Shown: piece by piece, positions 12,693 through 22,107 of the stretch
Layout: each line of letters begins with the position of its first letter
Numbering within the stretch: the stretch's first letter is position 1
From: Acidimicrobiaceae bacterium
Lineage (GTDB): Bacteria > Actinomycetota > Acidimicrobiia > Acidimicrobiales > RAAP-2
Direction: 5' to 3'
NCBI GenBank assembly: GCA_027314705.1
Contig: DAHVAJ010000022.1
Coordinates: forward strand, 1 to 64,000
Length of the DNA: 64,000 bases
Made by a program: the position numbers and the translations under genes
Notes under the pieces: generated by a model
What the model was told of the DNA's origin: nothing
Seen by the model: the letters and a program-made list of their open reading frames with translations, nothing else
Databases searched by the model: none

Positions 12693-15290
12693 GTCGACCA
12701 ACCAGCCGGTGCGCCCCGGGAGGGCGACGGTGGTCGTGGCCGCGGCCGGGTTGAAGACCCGCACCTCGAGGGCGCCGGCGTGGCGGCGGACCGAGGACAC
12801 CTCGGCCCCGGTCACCTCCAGCTCCGAGCCGTGGTCGGGTCGCCACCCGCCGCCCGGCCCTGCCGCCGTGACCAGGGGGACGAGGACCTCGTCGGCCAAC
12901 CGGAACGGGTCGACCTCGCCGAGCGCCAGGGCGTAGGAGACGTCGACCGGGCCGAGCAACTGCGGTCCGGCGAGCGGGGTCATGGGCCCCGCGGGCAGGG
13001 GCCGGAGGGCCATGCCCAGGCGCGAGAGCATGCCGGTGGCTCGCAGCAGCGTCAGGGCGAGGGTCGACGCCCGCGGGCCGTCGGGTGGGCCGGCCACGTC
13101 CACCAGCTCGTACTCGAGCAGCCCCTCGTGGACCACGGTGAGCCCCCCGGCCTGCACGAACCGTCTCGACGGGAAGGTCGGCAGGCCGAACTCCTCGGGT
13201 CGGCCCTCGGCGGTGAGGCCCCGCTCGACGACGGCGAAGGCGCACTCGGCCCGGGAGCGGTCGGCCGGGCGGGGCAGCGGCAGGTGGACCCGGAGCCGGT
13301 GGTCGCGGGCCGGATTGACGAACCGGGTCCGCACCCGGACGGCGCGCTCGTCGGCCCGCACCTCGAGCGTCGTGGTCACGTCGGCACGACAGGCGCCGGC
13401 GCGGGCCCCGGTGGCGTCGTCGACCCAAGCGGGCCAGGTGTAGGTGGCCACGATGTCGCAGGTGGCCCGCACCGGGCCGGTCTCGCCGGGGACGACGACG
13501 ACGGTGTCGGGCGCGTCGACCTCGGTGTCGGTGGGCGGGGGGGAGTAGTTGTAGGTGTCGCCGTGGTCGCCTCCGTCGACCAGGCGTCCGTAGCCCGGTA
13601 CCCCGTCGACGGCGAAGGTGCCGCTGGTCGGGTCGATCTCCGCGGTGACCAGGCCGTTGGCCAGGGTGACCCCGGTGGTGGCGTCCCCGCTGCAGGTGAC
13701 CGGGTGCTGGAGGGGGGCGGGGGCGAAGCGGGCCCACCCGAAGCCGGCCACCTCGTCCTGGCGGGCCAGGAGGCGGCGGATGGGGGGTTGGTCGAAGACC
13801 AGCCGCACCTCGGCATCGGGTCGGGCGGTGAGGCGCGTCCAGAGCTCGCGCTTGACCTCCTCGACGGGCGCCCCGTCCCGGGGTTCGTGGCCGAGCGCCA
13901 CCGTCACCTCGACGCCCGCCTCGTCCTCGGCCAGGGAGATGTCGGTCACCCAGCTGTGCTCGTCGAGGCGCGCCCCCTGCATGAGGCCGAGCATCTCGCG
14001 GAGGGCCTCGGCCTCCACGGTCATCGACCCGGGCCGGCCCGACCGCTCGAAGAGCACCTGCACGTCCGGCCCGGACTCGCCCTCGGCGGGCACGACCACG
14101 TCGACGAGTCCGCCGCGGGCGTGGGCGGTCGGGTTGGCCACCACCCGGCCCGGTGCCGCCATCGACCGACCCACCGCGGTGAGGGCCTCGTCGGCGAGGC
14201 CCTCACCGATGTGGCGGGCCTCGGCGTAGCGGTGGAGGACGGCGTCGACCACGTCGTCGGTCGAGCAGGCACAGACCGAGTCATGGGCGGAGTTGCGGAC
14301 GAGGTGGGCCCAGGCCACGTCGAGCACGCGCCCGGGCCAGCGTTCGGCGGGCAGGAACAGGGCGGAGAGCGGCTCGGCCAGCTGCTCGAGGGCGCGCTCG
14401 GCCCGGGCCGCCGCCTGCTTCACGTCGACCCGGTTGGACGCCACCCCCATGAGCACGTTCGACCGGTACCCCGAGCGGAGCTCGCCGGTCCAGGTGGGCA
14501 GGCCGTCGACCGGGGCCGAGGCCAGGTAGTCGGGGAGCGTGGTGATCTCGAGGGCGAATTCGTCCTGGAGGCCGTTGGCCTCGCCGATCACCCGGCCGAG
14601 CCAGGGCTGGGGGCGCTGATGGTCGGTGCCGTTCATGAGCAGCATCGGGGACTCCTCGGCCAGGAAGGCGCCGGACTCCTCCTCCAGGGCCCGGAGGCGC
14701 CGGACGAGCTGCTTGGCGTCGGACGGCAGGGCGGCCCCGTTGCCGTAGCCGGCGACCAGGTACTCGGCCCGGACCGAGGAGCCGTCGGGCGCCTCCCACA
14801 CGAACGCCGACCGGTCGACGGCCGAGGGCACGCCCCGCCAGACGACGGCGTGTCCGAAGCCGGCCTGGGCCAGCAGCTGGGGCATCTGGGCGACGTGGCC
14901 GAACATGTCGGGCAGGTAGCCGACCTCCATCACGCCCCCGAACGCCGCGCCCCGGGCCATGCCGAGCTGCAGGTTGCGGACGATGGTCTCGCCCGAGACC
15001 AGGAACTCGTCCATGAGGATGTACCAGGGACCGAGGGTGAGCCGGCCGGCGGCGGCCAGCGCCCGCAGGCGATCCTCGTGCTCCGGGCGGATCTCGAGGT
15101 AGTCGTCGACGACGGCCAGCTGGCCGTCGAGGAGGAAGTGGCGGTAGGAGGGGTCCCGCTCGAGCAGATCGAGCAGGTCGTCGACGAGCCGGACGAGGCG
15201 CAGGCGGAAGCGCTGGAACGGCTCGTACCACTCCCGGTCCCAGTGGGTGTGGGGGACGACGGCGACACCGCGCCGCGCCGTCCCCGTCAC
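12606..15290 (-). CDS. Alpha-mannosidase, GH38 family
   Basis: Retaining glycoside hydrolase of 894 residues. The N-terminus VAVVPHTHWDREWYEP holds the zinc-binding His and Asp. VGYLPDMFGHVAQMPQLL carries the catalytic nucleophile Asp, and NSAHDSVCACSTDDVVDAV is the conserved mid-domain zinc/His motif. The C-terminal half is the all-beta mannosidase region. Bacterial GH38 enzymes remove alpha-mannose from glycans or mannosylglycerate. There is no signal peptide, so it is cytoplasmic. The GTG at 15290 overlaps the stop of the small upstream gene (GTGA); the frame is open much further upstream only because of GC bias. Its 3' end overlaps the cyclase gene by 87 bp. Confidence 0.88.
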   Translation of the reverse strand: MTGTARRGVAVVPHTHWDREWYEPFQRFRLRLVRLVDDLLDLLERDPSYRHFLLDGQLAVVDDYLEIRPEHEDRLRALAAAGRLTLGPWYILMDEFLVSGETIVRNLQLGMARGAAFGGVMEVGYLPDMFGHVAQMPQLLAQAGFGHAVVWRGVPSAVDRSAFVWEAPDGSSVRAEYLVAGYGNGAALPSDAKQLVRRLRALEEESGAFLAEESPMLLMNGTDHQRPQPWLGRVIGEANGLQDEFALEITTLPDYLASAPVDGLPTWTGELRSGYRSNVLMGVASNRVDVKQAAARAERALEQLAEPLSALFLPAERWPGRVLDVAWAHLVRNSAHDSVCACSTDDVVDAVLHRYAEARHIGEGLADEALTAVGRSMAAPGRVVANPTAHARGGLVDVVVPAEGESGPDVQVLFERSGRPGSMTVEAEALREMLGLMQGARLDEHSWVTDISLAEDEAGVEVTVALGHEPRDGAPVEEVKRELWTRLTARPDAEVRLVFDQPPIRRLLARQDEVAGFGWARFAPAPLQHPVTCSGDATTGVTLANGLVTAEIDPTSGTFAVDGVPGYGRLVDGGDHGDTYNYSPPPTDTEVDAPDTVVVVPGETGPVRATCDIVATYTWPAWVDDATGARAGACRADVTTTLEVRADERAVRVRTRFVNPARDHRLRVHLPLPRPADRSRAECAFAVVERGLTAEGRPEEFGLPTFPSRRFVQAGGLTVVHEGLLEYELVDVAGPPDGPRASTLALTLLRATGMLSRLGMALRPLPAGPMTPLAGPQLLGPVDVSYALALGEVDPFRLADEVLVPLVTAAGPGGGWRPDHGSELEVTGAEVSSVRRHAGALEVRVFNPAAATTTVALPGRTGWLVDLRGGPVAPVAGPFDLRPFGIATVRLDGS

Positions 15291-15541
15291 GGGGTCAGGT
15301 TCCCGTACTCCGCCTCGTAGGACTGGAGCTCGCCGACCAGGCGCTCGGCGTCGGCCTTGGTCTGCTCGGTGCCGCGGCCGACCTCGGCGGCGTAGAGGGC
15401 GGCACCGAGGTCGTGGAGCAGGCTGTCCGCCCGGTGCTTGGCCGTGGCCTGATCCAATTTGGCCTGACCGGCCTTCGTCGCTTCGTTGGCCTTGGCCAGC
15501 CCGACCTCGGCCTGAGCCTTCACCTTGTCCAGGAGCCCCAT
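15287..15541 (-). CDS. Small conserved helical protein of unknown function
   Basis: 84-residue protein beginning MGLLDKVKAQAEVGLAKANE and continuing with a predicted amphipathic helix rich in Ala, Lys, Glu and Gln. It resembles short actinobacterial hypothetical proteins with the MGLLDKVKAQA start; no function is known to me. It has a good SD (GGAGGGAGG just upstream of the ATG) and its stop overlaps the GH38 start, so it is expressed with the mannosidase, which does not by itself explain its role. Confidence 0.7.
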   Translation of the reverse strand: MGLLDKVKAQAEVGLAKANEATKAGQAKLDQATAKHRADSLLHDLGAALYAAEVGRGTEQTKADAERLVGELQSYEAEYGNLTP

Positions 15542-15689
15542 GGCGCCTCCCTCCGTCGTGGCGTGCGACGCCGCCCGCCCGTCCTGCGGCGGTGGCGCCG
15601 TCCGCTAAGACTAGGTCCCGTGACCCCGGTGCGACACCGCCGAACAACGGCGCCCCCCGCCGGTGGCGCCGACGCCCGGGGAGGGAGCC

Positions 15690-17177
15690 GTGCGCCCCTG
15701 GCGTGACCACCTCCCCGACCCGGCCGCCTACGTCCCGGACCGGGAGGGGACGCTGCTCCGAGCGTGGGCCCGGCGGGTGGCGGCGGCACCGGGCCGGCCG
15801 CTCTGGCACGAGGGAGGCCGTTGGTGGTCGGCCGGCGAGTTCGCCGAGGCCACCGGACGGGCGGCCGGCCGGTACCGGGCGGCCGGGCTCGCGCCCGGTG
15901 ACCGGGTCCTGTGGTCGACCGCCACGTCGGTGGACGCGCTGGTCGCCCACGTCGGAGCACTCCGGGCCGGGCTGGTGGTCGTGCCGGCCAACACGGCCTA
16001 CGGGGCCCGCGAGCTCTCCCACATCGTCGAGGACGTCCGGCCGGCCGCCGCCGTGCTCGAGCGGGACGAGCAGCGGGAGTGGGTGCGGCAGGTGGCCCAC
16101 GCCCCGCACGTGGTCGCCGGGCCGGGCCTCGACCTCCCCGACGGCGACCCGGGGCCCCTCGACACGGCCGGGCCCGGGGACCCTGCCCTCGTCTGCTACA
16201 CGTCGGGGACGACCGGCGCGCCGAAGGGCGCGGTCCTCACGCACGGCAACCTGCTGGCCAACAGCGAGGCCCTCCGGGTGGCGTGGCGGTGGACGGCCGA
16301 CGATCGCCTCGTCCACTGCCTGCCCCTGTTCCACGCCCACGGCCTGGCCGTCGCCGCCTACGGCACCCTCCTGGTCGGGGGCTCGGCGGTGCTGCTCCCG
16401 GAGTTCGACCCCGCGGCCGTCGTGGACGCGGCGCGCCGGCAGCAGGCCTCGCTCTTCTTCGGGGTCCCGACCATGTACCACCGCCTGGTGACCTCGGGAG
16501 CGGCCGCCGACCTGCGCGGTCTGCGGCTGTGCGTCTCGGGCTCGGCGCCGCTCCGCGCCGACCTGCACCGGGCCGCCAGCCGGGCGCTGGGCAGCGGGGT
16601 GCTCGAGCGCTTCGGGATGACCGAGACGCTCATGAACACCTCCAACCCCCTCGACGGCGAGCGGCGGCCGGGCACGGTGGGCTTCCCGCTGCCCGGCGTG
16701 GAGGTCACCCTCGACCCGTCCGGCGAGATCCTCGTCCGCGGCCCCAACGTCTTCGCCGGCTACTGGGAGCGCCCCGGGGCCGACGCCGGGGCGTTCCGGG
16801 CGGCGGCCGACGGCGGGGGTCGGTGGTTCGCCACCGGGGACCTCGGTGCCGACGACGACGGCTACCTGGTCCTCCGGGGCCGGGCCCGGGAGCTCATCAT
16901 CTCCGGCGGCTTCAACGTGTACCCGACCGAGGTCGAGGACGTCCTGGCCCGCCATCCGGCGGTGGCCGAGGTGGCCGTCACCGGGACGCCCGACGACGAG
17001 TGGGGCGAGGTGGTGACGGCCTGGGTGGTGTGCGAGGGGCCGGTGCCGGACGTCGGCGAGCTGCGGGCCTTCTGCCGGGACGAGCTCGCTCCCTTCAAGC
17101 AGCCCCGCCTGGTGCGCCGGGTGGACGTCCTGCCCCGCAACGCCCTCGGCAAGGTCATCCGCAGCGAGCTGCGCTGA
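15690..17177 (+). CDS. Acyl-CoA synthetase, malonyl-CoA synthetase (MatB)-like
   Basis: ANL-superfamily adenylating enzyme of about 495 residues. YTSGTTGAPKGAVLTHGNL is the P-loop-like motif, RFGMTETLMNTSNP with GERRPGTVGFPLPGV is the pattern seen in malonyl/methylmalonyl-CoA synthetases (MatB, ACSF3), and the C-terminus has GRARELIISGGFNVYPTEVE and the catalytic Lys in PRNALGKVIRSEL. It would convert malonate or a related acid, ATP and CoA to the CoA ester. The GTG at 15690 is preferred for the GGGGAGGGAG just upstream; GTG 15663 is an in-frame alternative. A short reading frame from GTG 15620 overlaps the start in another frame. It is followed by rnhB on the same strand. Confidence 0.8.
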   Translation: MRPWRDHLPDPAAYVPDREGTLLRAWARRVAAAPGRPLWHEGGRWWSAGEFAEATGRAAGRYRAAGLAPGDRVLWSTATSVDALVAHVGALRAGLVVVPANTAYGARELSHIVEDVRPAAAVLERDEQREWVRQVAHAPHVVAGPGLDLPDGDPGPLDTAGPGDPALVCYTSGTTGAPKGAVLTHGNLLANSEALRVAWRWTADDRLVHCLPLFHAHGLAVAAYGTLLVGGSAVLLPEFDPAAVVDAARRQQASLFFGVPTMYHRLVTSGAAADLRGLRLCVSGSAPLRADLHRAASRALGSGVLERFGMTETLMNTSNPLDGERRPGTVGFPLPGVEVTLDPSGEILVRGPNVFAGYWERPGADAGAFRAAADGGGRWFATGDLGADDDGYLVLRGRARELIISGGFNVYPTEVEDVLARHPAVAEVAVTGTPDDEWGEVVTAWVVCEGPVPDVGELRAFCRDELAPFKQPRLVRRVDVLPRNALGKVIRSELR

Positions 17178-17221
17178 GGCCGGTCACCGCCCGGCCCGGC
17201 CGGTACCGGTACGTTGGGTCC

Positions 17222-17929
17222 GTGCCTCCGCACCCGGCGCCGGGTCGCCGGTCCCCGGACCGCCGGCCGTCCGACCCGCCGCACGCGCGCCACGAGGGAC
17301 GGCTGGCTGCGGCCGGCCTCGGCCCGGTGGCCGGCGTCGACGAGGTGGGACGCGGGGCGTGGGCCGGCCCGGTCTCCGTCGGCGTGGTCGTCCACCCTCC
17401 GGGCCGACGGGCTCCGACCGGGCTGCGCGACTCGAAGGAGCTCTCCGAGCCCAGGCGCGAGGCGCTCTTCCCGGCGGTCATCGCCTGGTGCCAGGCCTGG
17501 GCCGTCGGCCACGCCGGGCCGGAGGAGTGCGACGAGCTGGGGATGACCGCCGCCCAGCGCCTGGCCGCCCGGCGTGCGTTCGCCGCCCTGCCCGTGGCGC
17601 CGGGATCGGCCCTGCTCGACGGGTCGCTCGACTACCTCACGGGTGCCGACGGCGGACCGGTCGCCGAGGTCCGGACGGTGGTGGGGGGCGACGCCACCTG
17701 CGTCTCCGTGGCCGCCGCCTCCGTCGTGGCCAAGGTCACCCGCGACCGGATGATGCGGGCATGGTCGCCGGCGTACCCGGCCTTCGCCTTCGACCGCAAC
17801 AAGGGGTACCCGTCCCCCGTGCACCGGCGGGCCGTGGCCGAGCTCGGGCTCACCGACCTGCACCGGCGCTCGTGGTCGTTCGCGGACGGCCTGGCGTCCC
17901 CCCCGTCGGCCGGTCCCGGCGGGCGTTAG
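17222..17929 (+). CDS. rnhB: Ribonuclease HII
   Basis: Removes RNA from RNA:DNA hybrids and single ribonucleotides from DNA. 235 residues with GVDEVGRGAWAGPV (catalytic Asp-Glu), LLDGSLDYL (third Asp) and ASVVAKVTRDRMM, FDRNKGYPSPVHRRAV, all RNase HII hallmarks. The first 35 residues are a Pro/Arg-rich extension before the fold. The GTG start at 17222 follows TACGTT (17210-17215) by 6 nt, pointing to a leaderless transcript even though matB lies upstream on the same strand. The stop overlaps that of the convergent acyl-CoA dehydrogenase (TTAG shared). Confidence 0.93.
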   Translation: MPPHPAPGRRSPDRRPSDPPHARHEGRLAAAGLGPVAGVDEVGRGAWAGPVSVGVVVHPPGRRAPTGLRDSKELSEPRREALFPAVIAWCQAWAVGHAGPEECDELGMTAAQRLAARRAFAALPVAPGSALLDGSLDYLTGADGGPVAEVRTVVGGDATCVSVAAASVVAKVTRDRMMRAWSPAYPAFAFDRNKGYPSPVHRRAVAELGLTDLHRRSWSFADGLASPPSAGPGGR

Positions 17930-19170
17930 TTGAGGGCCGGCTCCTTGGGCAGGCCGAGGACGCGCTCACCGACGATGTTGCGCAGGACCTCGTCGGTGCC
18001 GCCGGCGATGCGCATGCCCGGGACGCCGAGGAGGAACTGCGACCACGCGTAGGTGCCCCAGGCCCCGGTGTCGGCCACCAGGGCCATGCCGAGGAGGGAG
18101 GAGAGGGCTTCGGAGGTCCGGAGCATGTTGGCCGTGAGGGAGAGCTTGGCCAGCGACATCTCGGGCCCGGGTAGCTGCCCGGCGGCGATCTTGGCCATGG
18201 CCCGCTCGTTGGTGTACCGGGCCACCCGGTCGTTGATGAAGATGTCGGCGAGCTGCTGGCGCACCAGGGGGTCGCCGGCCTTGCCCCGGGCCCGGGCCAC
18301 CTCGATCAGGCGCGACGACGTGGGCAGTCCGACCCCGCCGCCCCCCCCGCCGATGGCCGCCCGCTCGTTCATGAGCGTGGTGAGGGCCACCGTCCACCCG
18401 CCGTTGACCTCGCCCAGCAGGTGGGAGTGGGGCACCCGGACGTCGGTGAAGAAGACCTCGTTGAACGAGGCGCCGCCGGTCATCTGGCGGAGCGGGCGGA
18501 CCTCGACGCCGGGGGCGTGCATGTCGACCACGAAGCCGGTCAGGCCCCGGTGCTTGGGCAGGTCCGGGTCGGTGCGGCAGATGATCTCGCCGATGTCGGA
18601 CACCTGGGCGCCCGACGTCCACACCTTCTGGCCGTTGAGGACCCACTCGTCGCCGTCGCGCACGGCCCGCGTCTGGAGCGACGCCAGGTCCGAGCCGGAG
18701 GACGGCTCGCTGAAGAGCTGGCAGGCGACGATGTCCCCCCGGTGCAGCCGGCGCAGGTAGGCCGCTTTCACCTCGTCGGTGGCGTGGGCCAGGATGGTCG
18801 GGGCCACCATGCCGAGGCCGATCCCGTAGACGGACAGGGAGGGCGTGCGGTACTCGGCGCCGGCCGTGTTCCACAGGCGCTGGTACTCACCCGACAGGGC
18901 CCGCCCCCCGTACTCGGTCGGGCCGGTGATCCACCCGAAGCCGGCGTCGAAGACCTGCTGCGCCCAGGCCCGGGCGGCGGCGAGGTCGGCGGCCTCCTGC
19001 TCGGGGGTCCGCTCGGGGAGGACGCTGACGCTGTCCGAACCCTCGCCCCAGACGAAGGTCTCCTCGGAGCGCTTCTCGGCGTGGGCGTCGAGGAAGCCAC
19101 GGGCCGCCCGCTCGAACTCCTCGGGCGTCGGGACGGCGTCCGTCCCGGGGGCCGTACTGGCGGTGGTCAT
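17926..19170 (-). CDS. Acyl-CoA dehydrogenase family protein
   Basis: FAD-dependent dehydrogenase of 414 residues oxidising the alpha-beta bond of an acyl-CoA. Recognisable are ACQLFSEPSSGSDLASLQTRA (split: ACQLFSEPSSGSDLAS, the FAD/substrate motif), GQKVWTSGAQ, RHLLGEVNGGW-type loop (SHLLGEVNGGW) and the C-terminal GGTDEVLRNIVGERVLGLP. This last motif is typical of the actinobacterial FadE group, often acting on steroid side chains or branched acids as heteromers. The substrate is unknown. The ATG has GGAGGGG about 10 nt upstream. It is divergent from the DMT transporter across 125 bp. Confidence 0.88.
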   Translation of the reverse strand: MTTASTAPGTDAVPTPEEFERAARGFLDAHAEKRSEETFVWGEGSDSVSVLPERTPEQEAADLAAARAWAQQVFDAGFGWITGPTEYGGRALSGEYQRLWNTAGAEYRTPSLSVYGIGLGMVAPTILAHATDEVKAAYLRRLHRGDIVACQLFSEPSSGSDLASLQTRAVRDGDEWVLNGQKVWTSGAQVSDIGEIICRTDPDLPKHRGLTGFVVDMHAPGVEVRPLRQMTGGASFNEVFFTDVRVPHSHLLGEVNGGWTVALTTLMNERAAIGGGGGGVGLPTSSRLIEVARARGKAGDPLVRQQLADIFINDRVARYTNERAMAKIAAGQLPGPEMSLAKLSLTANMLRTSEALSSLLGMALVADTGAWGTYAWSQFLLGVPGMRIAGGTDEVLRNIVGERVLGLPKEPALN

Positions 19171-19295
19171 GGTCGGGGTCCCCTCCGTCTCGGTGCCCGG
19201 CGCGCGCGGGCCCGTGCAGCGTACCCAGACCGGCGGGCGGCGGACAGCCGACCGGGGGGTCCGGGACCGGGCCGTACCTGGGGTAGACCTTCCCC

Positions 19296-20252
19296 ATGGC
19301 CTCCCTCCTGGCTGTGCTGGCCTCCTTCGCCAACGCCCTGAGCGCGGTGTTCCAGCGCATCGGGGTCCAGAACGCCCCGGCCGACGCGGCCATGAGCCTG
19401 GCGCTGGTCCGCTACGCCCTGCGGCACGCCATCTGGTTCCTCGGGGTGGCCATGATCCTGGTGGGCTTCCTGCTCCAGGCCGTGGCCCTGCGCTTCGGAA
19501 ACCTGACGTCGGTCCAGCCCCTGGTCACGACCGAGCTGCTCTTCCTCGTGCTCATCCTCGGGGCGTGGTTCCACTACCCGCTCGGCGTCCGGGAGTGGGG
19601 CGGCTCGGCCGCCGCGGCCGGCGGTCTCGCCACCTTCTTGGCCGTGGCCGCACCGGGTGGCGGCGACGTCGTGCCCACGTTCCGCACCTGGACCGTCACG
19701 ATCGTGGCCGTGTGCGGTGCGGCGGGGGCGTGCGCGGCCCTCGGGTTCACCGGGCCCCGCTGGTTCCGGGCGGCGATGTTCGGCGCCTCCGGCGCCGTGC
19801 TCTTCGCCCTCTCGGCCGCGCTCACCAAGCAGTTCACCACGCTGGTCACCGAGGGGTGGGACCACGTGTTCACCAGTTGGGTCCCCTACGCCCTGGTCGC
19901 CTCCGGCGTGGTCGGACTGTTCCTCATCCAGAGTTCGTTCCACGCCGGGCCGATCACCGCATCGCAGGCCACCCTCACCATCGTCGACCCGTTGGTGAGC
20001 GTGATCATCGGCATCTACCTGTTCCACGACCGGCTGGCCACCGGGGCCTGGCGCGTGCCCGTCGAGCTCGCGGCCGGGGCCGCCGTGGTGGGCGGGGTCC
20101 TGCTGTTGTCGACCTCGCCGCTCGTGGCCGGGGCCGCGGACCACCCCGACCGGGGCGACCAGCTGGTGCGCCAGGCGCGGCCCGGGCGGCCCGACCCCGA
20201 GGCTCAGGGCGCGGACACCACCGAGCGGAGTGCGCCCTCGAGCTCGGGCTGA
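19296..20252 (+). CDS. DMT-superfamily transporter, EamA/NIPA-like
   Basis: Membrane protein of 318 residues with nine or ten transmembrane helices in the two-repeat DMT arrangement: MASLLAVLASFANALSAV at the start, LRFGNLTSVQPLVTTELLF and, in the second half, FHAGPITASQATLTIVDPLVSVIIG. Such proteins export metabolites or carry Mg-like ions; the substrate cannot be predicted. The C-terminal 40 residues are cytosolic and charged. Its final 49 bp overlap the 3' end of the convergent epimerase gene. No strict TANNNT precedes the start (TAGACC is the nearest). Confidence 0.8.
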   Translation: MASLLAVLASFANALSAVFQRIGVQNAPADAAMSLALVRYALRHAIWFLGVAMILVGFLLQAVALRFGNLTSVQPLVTTELLFLVLILGAWFHYPLGVREWGGSAAAAGGLATFLAVAAPGGGDVVPTFRTWTVTIVAVCGAAGACAALGFTGPRWFRAAMFGASGAVLFALSAALTKQFTTLVTEGWDHVFTSWVPYALVASGVVGLFLIQSSFHAGPITASQATLTIVDPLVSVIIGIYLFHDRLATGAWRVPVELAAGAAVVGGVLLLSTSPLVAGAADHPDRGDQLVRQARPGRPDPEAQGADTTERSAPSSSG

Positions 20253-21115
20253 GCGAAGGTGAACCCCGCGGCCCCGAGGCGGGCGGGCAGGACGCGCTGG
20301 CCCGAGAGGAGGAGCTCCTGGGCCATCTCGGCACCCAGGGCGAGCCGCAGCGCCGCGGCCGGGACCGGCAGCACGGCCGGGCGGTGCAGCGCGGCCCCGA
20401 GGGCCCGGGCCAGCTCGGCGTCGGTGGCCGGGTGGGGAGCGGTGGCGTTGACCGGTCCGGCCAGCTGCCGGTCGCCGAGGGAGTGCACGACGGCGGCCAC
20501 CTCGTCCTCGAGCGTGATCCAGCTCCGGTACTGGGTGCCGTCACCGATCCGGCCACCGAGGCCCATCCGGAAGAGGGGCAGCTGCTTGGCCAGCGCGCCG
20601 CCCCCCCGGGCGAGGACGATGCCGGTGCGGAGCAGCACGGTCCGGATGCCCGCCTCGGAAGCCGGGGCCGCGGCCGCCTCCCAGGCCCGGCACACCTCGG
20701 CCAGGAAGCCGGTGCCGGGCGACGACGCCTCGGTCAGGACCTCGTCGCCGCGGTCGCCGTAGACGCCGACGGCGGACGCGCTCACCAGGACCTCCGGCGC
20801 CGGGTCGAGACCGGCCAGCGTGCGGGCCAGGAGCTCGGTGGACGACGTCCGGCTGTCCAGGATGGCGCGCTTGCGGGTGGCGTTCCACCGGTGGTCGCCG
20901 ATGCCGGCGCCCGCCAGGTGCACGGCGGCGTCGAGCGGTCCGGCCGCCGCCAGTCCGGCCGCGTCGAGCGTGCCGCGGGCGGGGTCCCAGCGGACCGTGC
21001 CCTCCTCGACCGGGCCGCCCCGGACGAGTCGGGTGACCCGGTGGCCCGCGTGGGTCAGGTGGTCGGACAGGGCGGTGCCGATGAGGCCGGAGGCGCCGGA
21101 GACGAGGACGTGCAC
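20204..21115 (-). CDS. TIGR01777-family NAD(P)-dependent epimerase (YfcH/SulA-like)
   Basis: 303-residue extended SDR protein. VLVSGASGLIGTALSDHL is the Rossmann glycine motif. HLAGAGIGDHRWNATRKRAILDSR (in parts HLAGAGIGDHRW and RKRAILDSR), SASAVGVYGDRGDE and the domain-terminal GQRVLPARLGAAGFTF are diagnostic of TIGR01777. The cellular role of this family is unclear; in E. coli it is YfcH and in cyanobacteria a cell-division inhibitor homologue. The GTG start at 21115 has AAAGG upstream. It lies 13 bp after the hydrolase gene on the same strand, so likely forms an operon with it. Confidence 0.88.
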   Translation of the reverse strand: MHVLVSGASGLIGTALSDHLTHAGHRVTRLVRGGPVEEGTVRWDPARGTLDAAGLAAAGPLDAAVHLAGAGIGDHRWNATRKRAILDSRTSSTELLARTLAGLDPAPEVLVSASAVGVYGDRGDEVLTEASSPGTGFLAEVCRAWEAAAAPASEAGIRTVLLRTGIVLARGGGALAKQLPLFRMGLGGRIGDGTQYRSWITLEDEVAAVVHSLGDRQLAGPVNATAPHPATDAELARALGAALHRPAVLPVPAAALRLALGAEMAQELLLSGQRVLPARLGAAGFTFAQPELEGALRSVVSAP

Positions 21116-21128
21116 GGTCGGGACCTTT

Positions 21129-21926
21129 CTAGGGGGTGGCCCGGTCGGACAGGGCCCGGGCGACCGCCGCCCGGACGAATCCGGCGAAGGCGTCGGGATG
21201 GGTGAGGTGCGCGCCGTGGCCGGCGCCCTCGATCTCGACCAGGGCGGCTCCCGGCGCGTGGTCGGCCAGCCACGCCGCCGCCGCCCGGTGATGGGGGAGC
21301 GAGGCGCTGCCCCGGCCCACGAGCAGGGGGACGTCCAGCCCGGCCACGTCGAAGGGAGGCTCGTCCACGCGCAGGGCGTCGAGCTCGGCGGCCAGGGCGG
21401 CGCCGTCGGCCCGGCGGGCCTCCCTGGTCGATTCGGGCAGGCGCTCCCAGGCCGCGTCCCCGACCATCCGGCGGAAGAACCGCTCGGCCACCGCGCCGGG
21501 CGCGTCGGCCTGCTCGCCGGGGTGGCGCGGCGCGCCCGGCCGGCGGGCGGGCCCCCCGACCCAGGGCAGGGGGGGCTCGAAGGCGCCGAGGCCGACGACG
21601 GGTGCGGGCCCCCCGGGCCGGAGCGCAGCGGCCAGGGCGATGACGCCGCCGAAGCTGTGGCCGACCACCACCGCCGGCCGGCCGGCCACCACGGTGAGCA
21701 GGTCGTCGACGTGCCCGGCGACGGTGGTGTGGACGGGGCCTCCCCGGGAACGGTGGTAGCCGCGGCGGTCGTAGGCGCAGGTGGTGAGGTCGGTGAGCCG
21801 GCGCACCACCCGGGCGAAGCTCCCGGCCCGGTCGAGCGAGCCGTGGACCAGGACGACCACCGGGGAGCCCGGCACCGGGTGGGCGGGCCGGTGCTCGGAC
21901 ACGGCGAGGTCGGGGGCCGTCGGCAT
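21129..21926 (-). CDS. Alpha/beta hydrolase
   Basis: 265-residue alpha/beta-hydrolase fold enzyme: VVVLVHGSLDRAGSF supplies the oxyanion HG, VVVGHSFGGVIALAAAL the nucleophile Ser elbow, and GAGHGAHLTHPDAF the catalytic His, with the acid likely in the VPLLVGRGSAS strand region. The substrate is unknown. TAGTGT (minus strand, 21936-21941) lies 9 nt upstream of the ATG, a likely leaderless promoter. It is the first gene of an operon with the TIGR01777 protein and is divergent from the second HU gene. Confidence 0.85.
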   Translation of the reverse strand: MPTAPDLAVSEHRPAHPVPGSPVVVLVHGSLDRAGSFARVVRRLTDLTTCAYDRRGYHRSRGGPVHTTVAGHVDDLLTVVAGRPAVVVGHSFGGVIALAAALRPGGPAPVVGLGAFEPPLPWVGGPARRPGAPRHPGEQADAPGAVAERFFRRMVGDAAWERLPESTREARRADGAALAAELDALRVDEPPFDVAGLDVPLLVGRGSASLPHHRAAAAWLADHAPGAALVEIEGAGHGAHLTHPDAFAGFVRAAVARALSDRATP

Positions 21927-22107
21927 CGTCCCCCGACACTACGGCGGCCGCGGCCGCCGGCGATCGTCCCGGCGACCCGCGGCGCCCGGCCGGCCCGGCC
22001 CTGGGGCGGGCCGCGCCCCGTCGGGACCCGGGCGTGACCCTCATGCGCGCGTCGGGGGCCCGGATCGTGCATTGTTGAGGCTTCCCAATCCATCGCAAGG
22101 AGAGACC

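Noticed and set aside
15620-15706. Leader frame before the MatB-like gene
   Set aside because: The hexamer near it (TAGGTC) lacks the final T and the stop falls inside the next gene rather than at its start; kept only as a note.
12606-16955. 1449-codon frame suggesting a giant mannosidase fusion
   Set aside because: The part upstream of 15290 is antisense to the MatB-like gene and lacks domain similarity; the GTGA overlap at 15290 fits a normal GH38 start.
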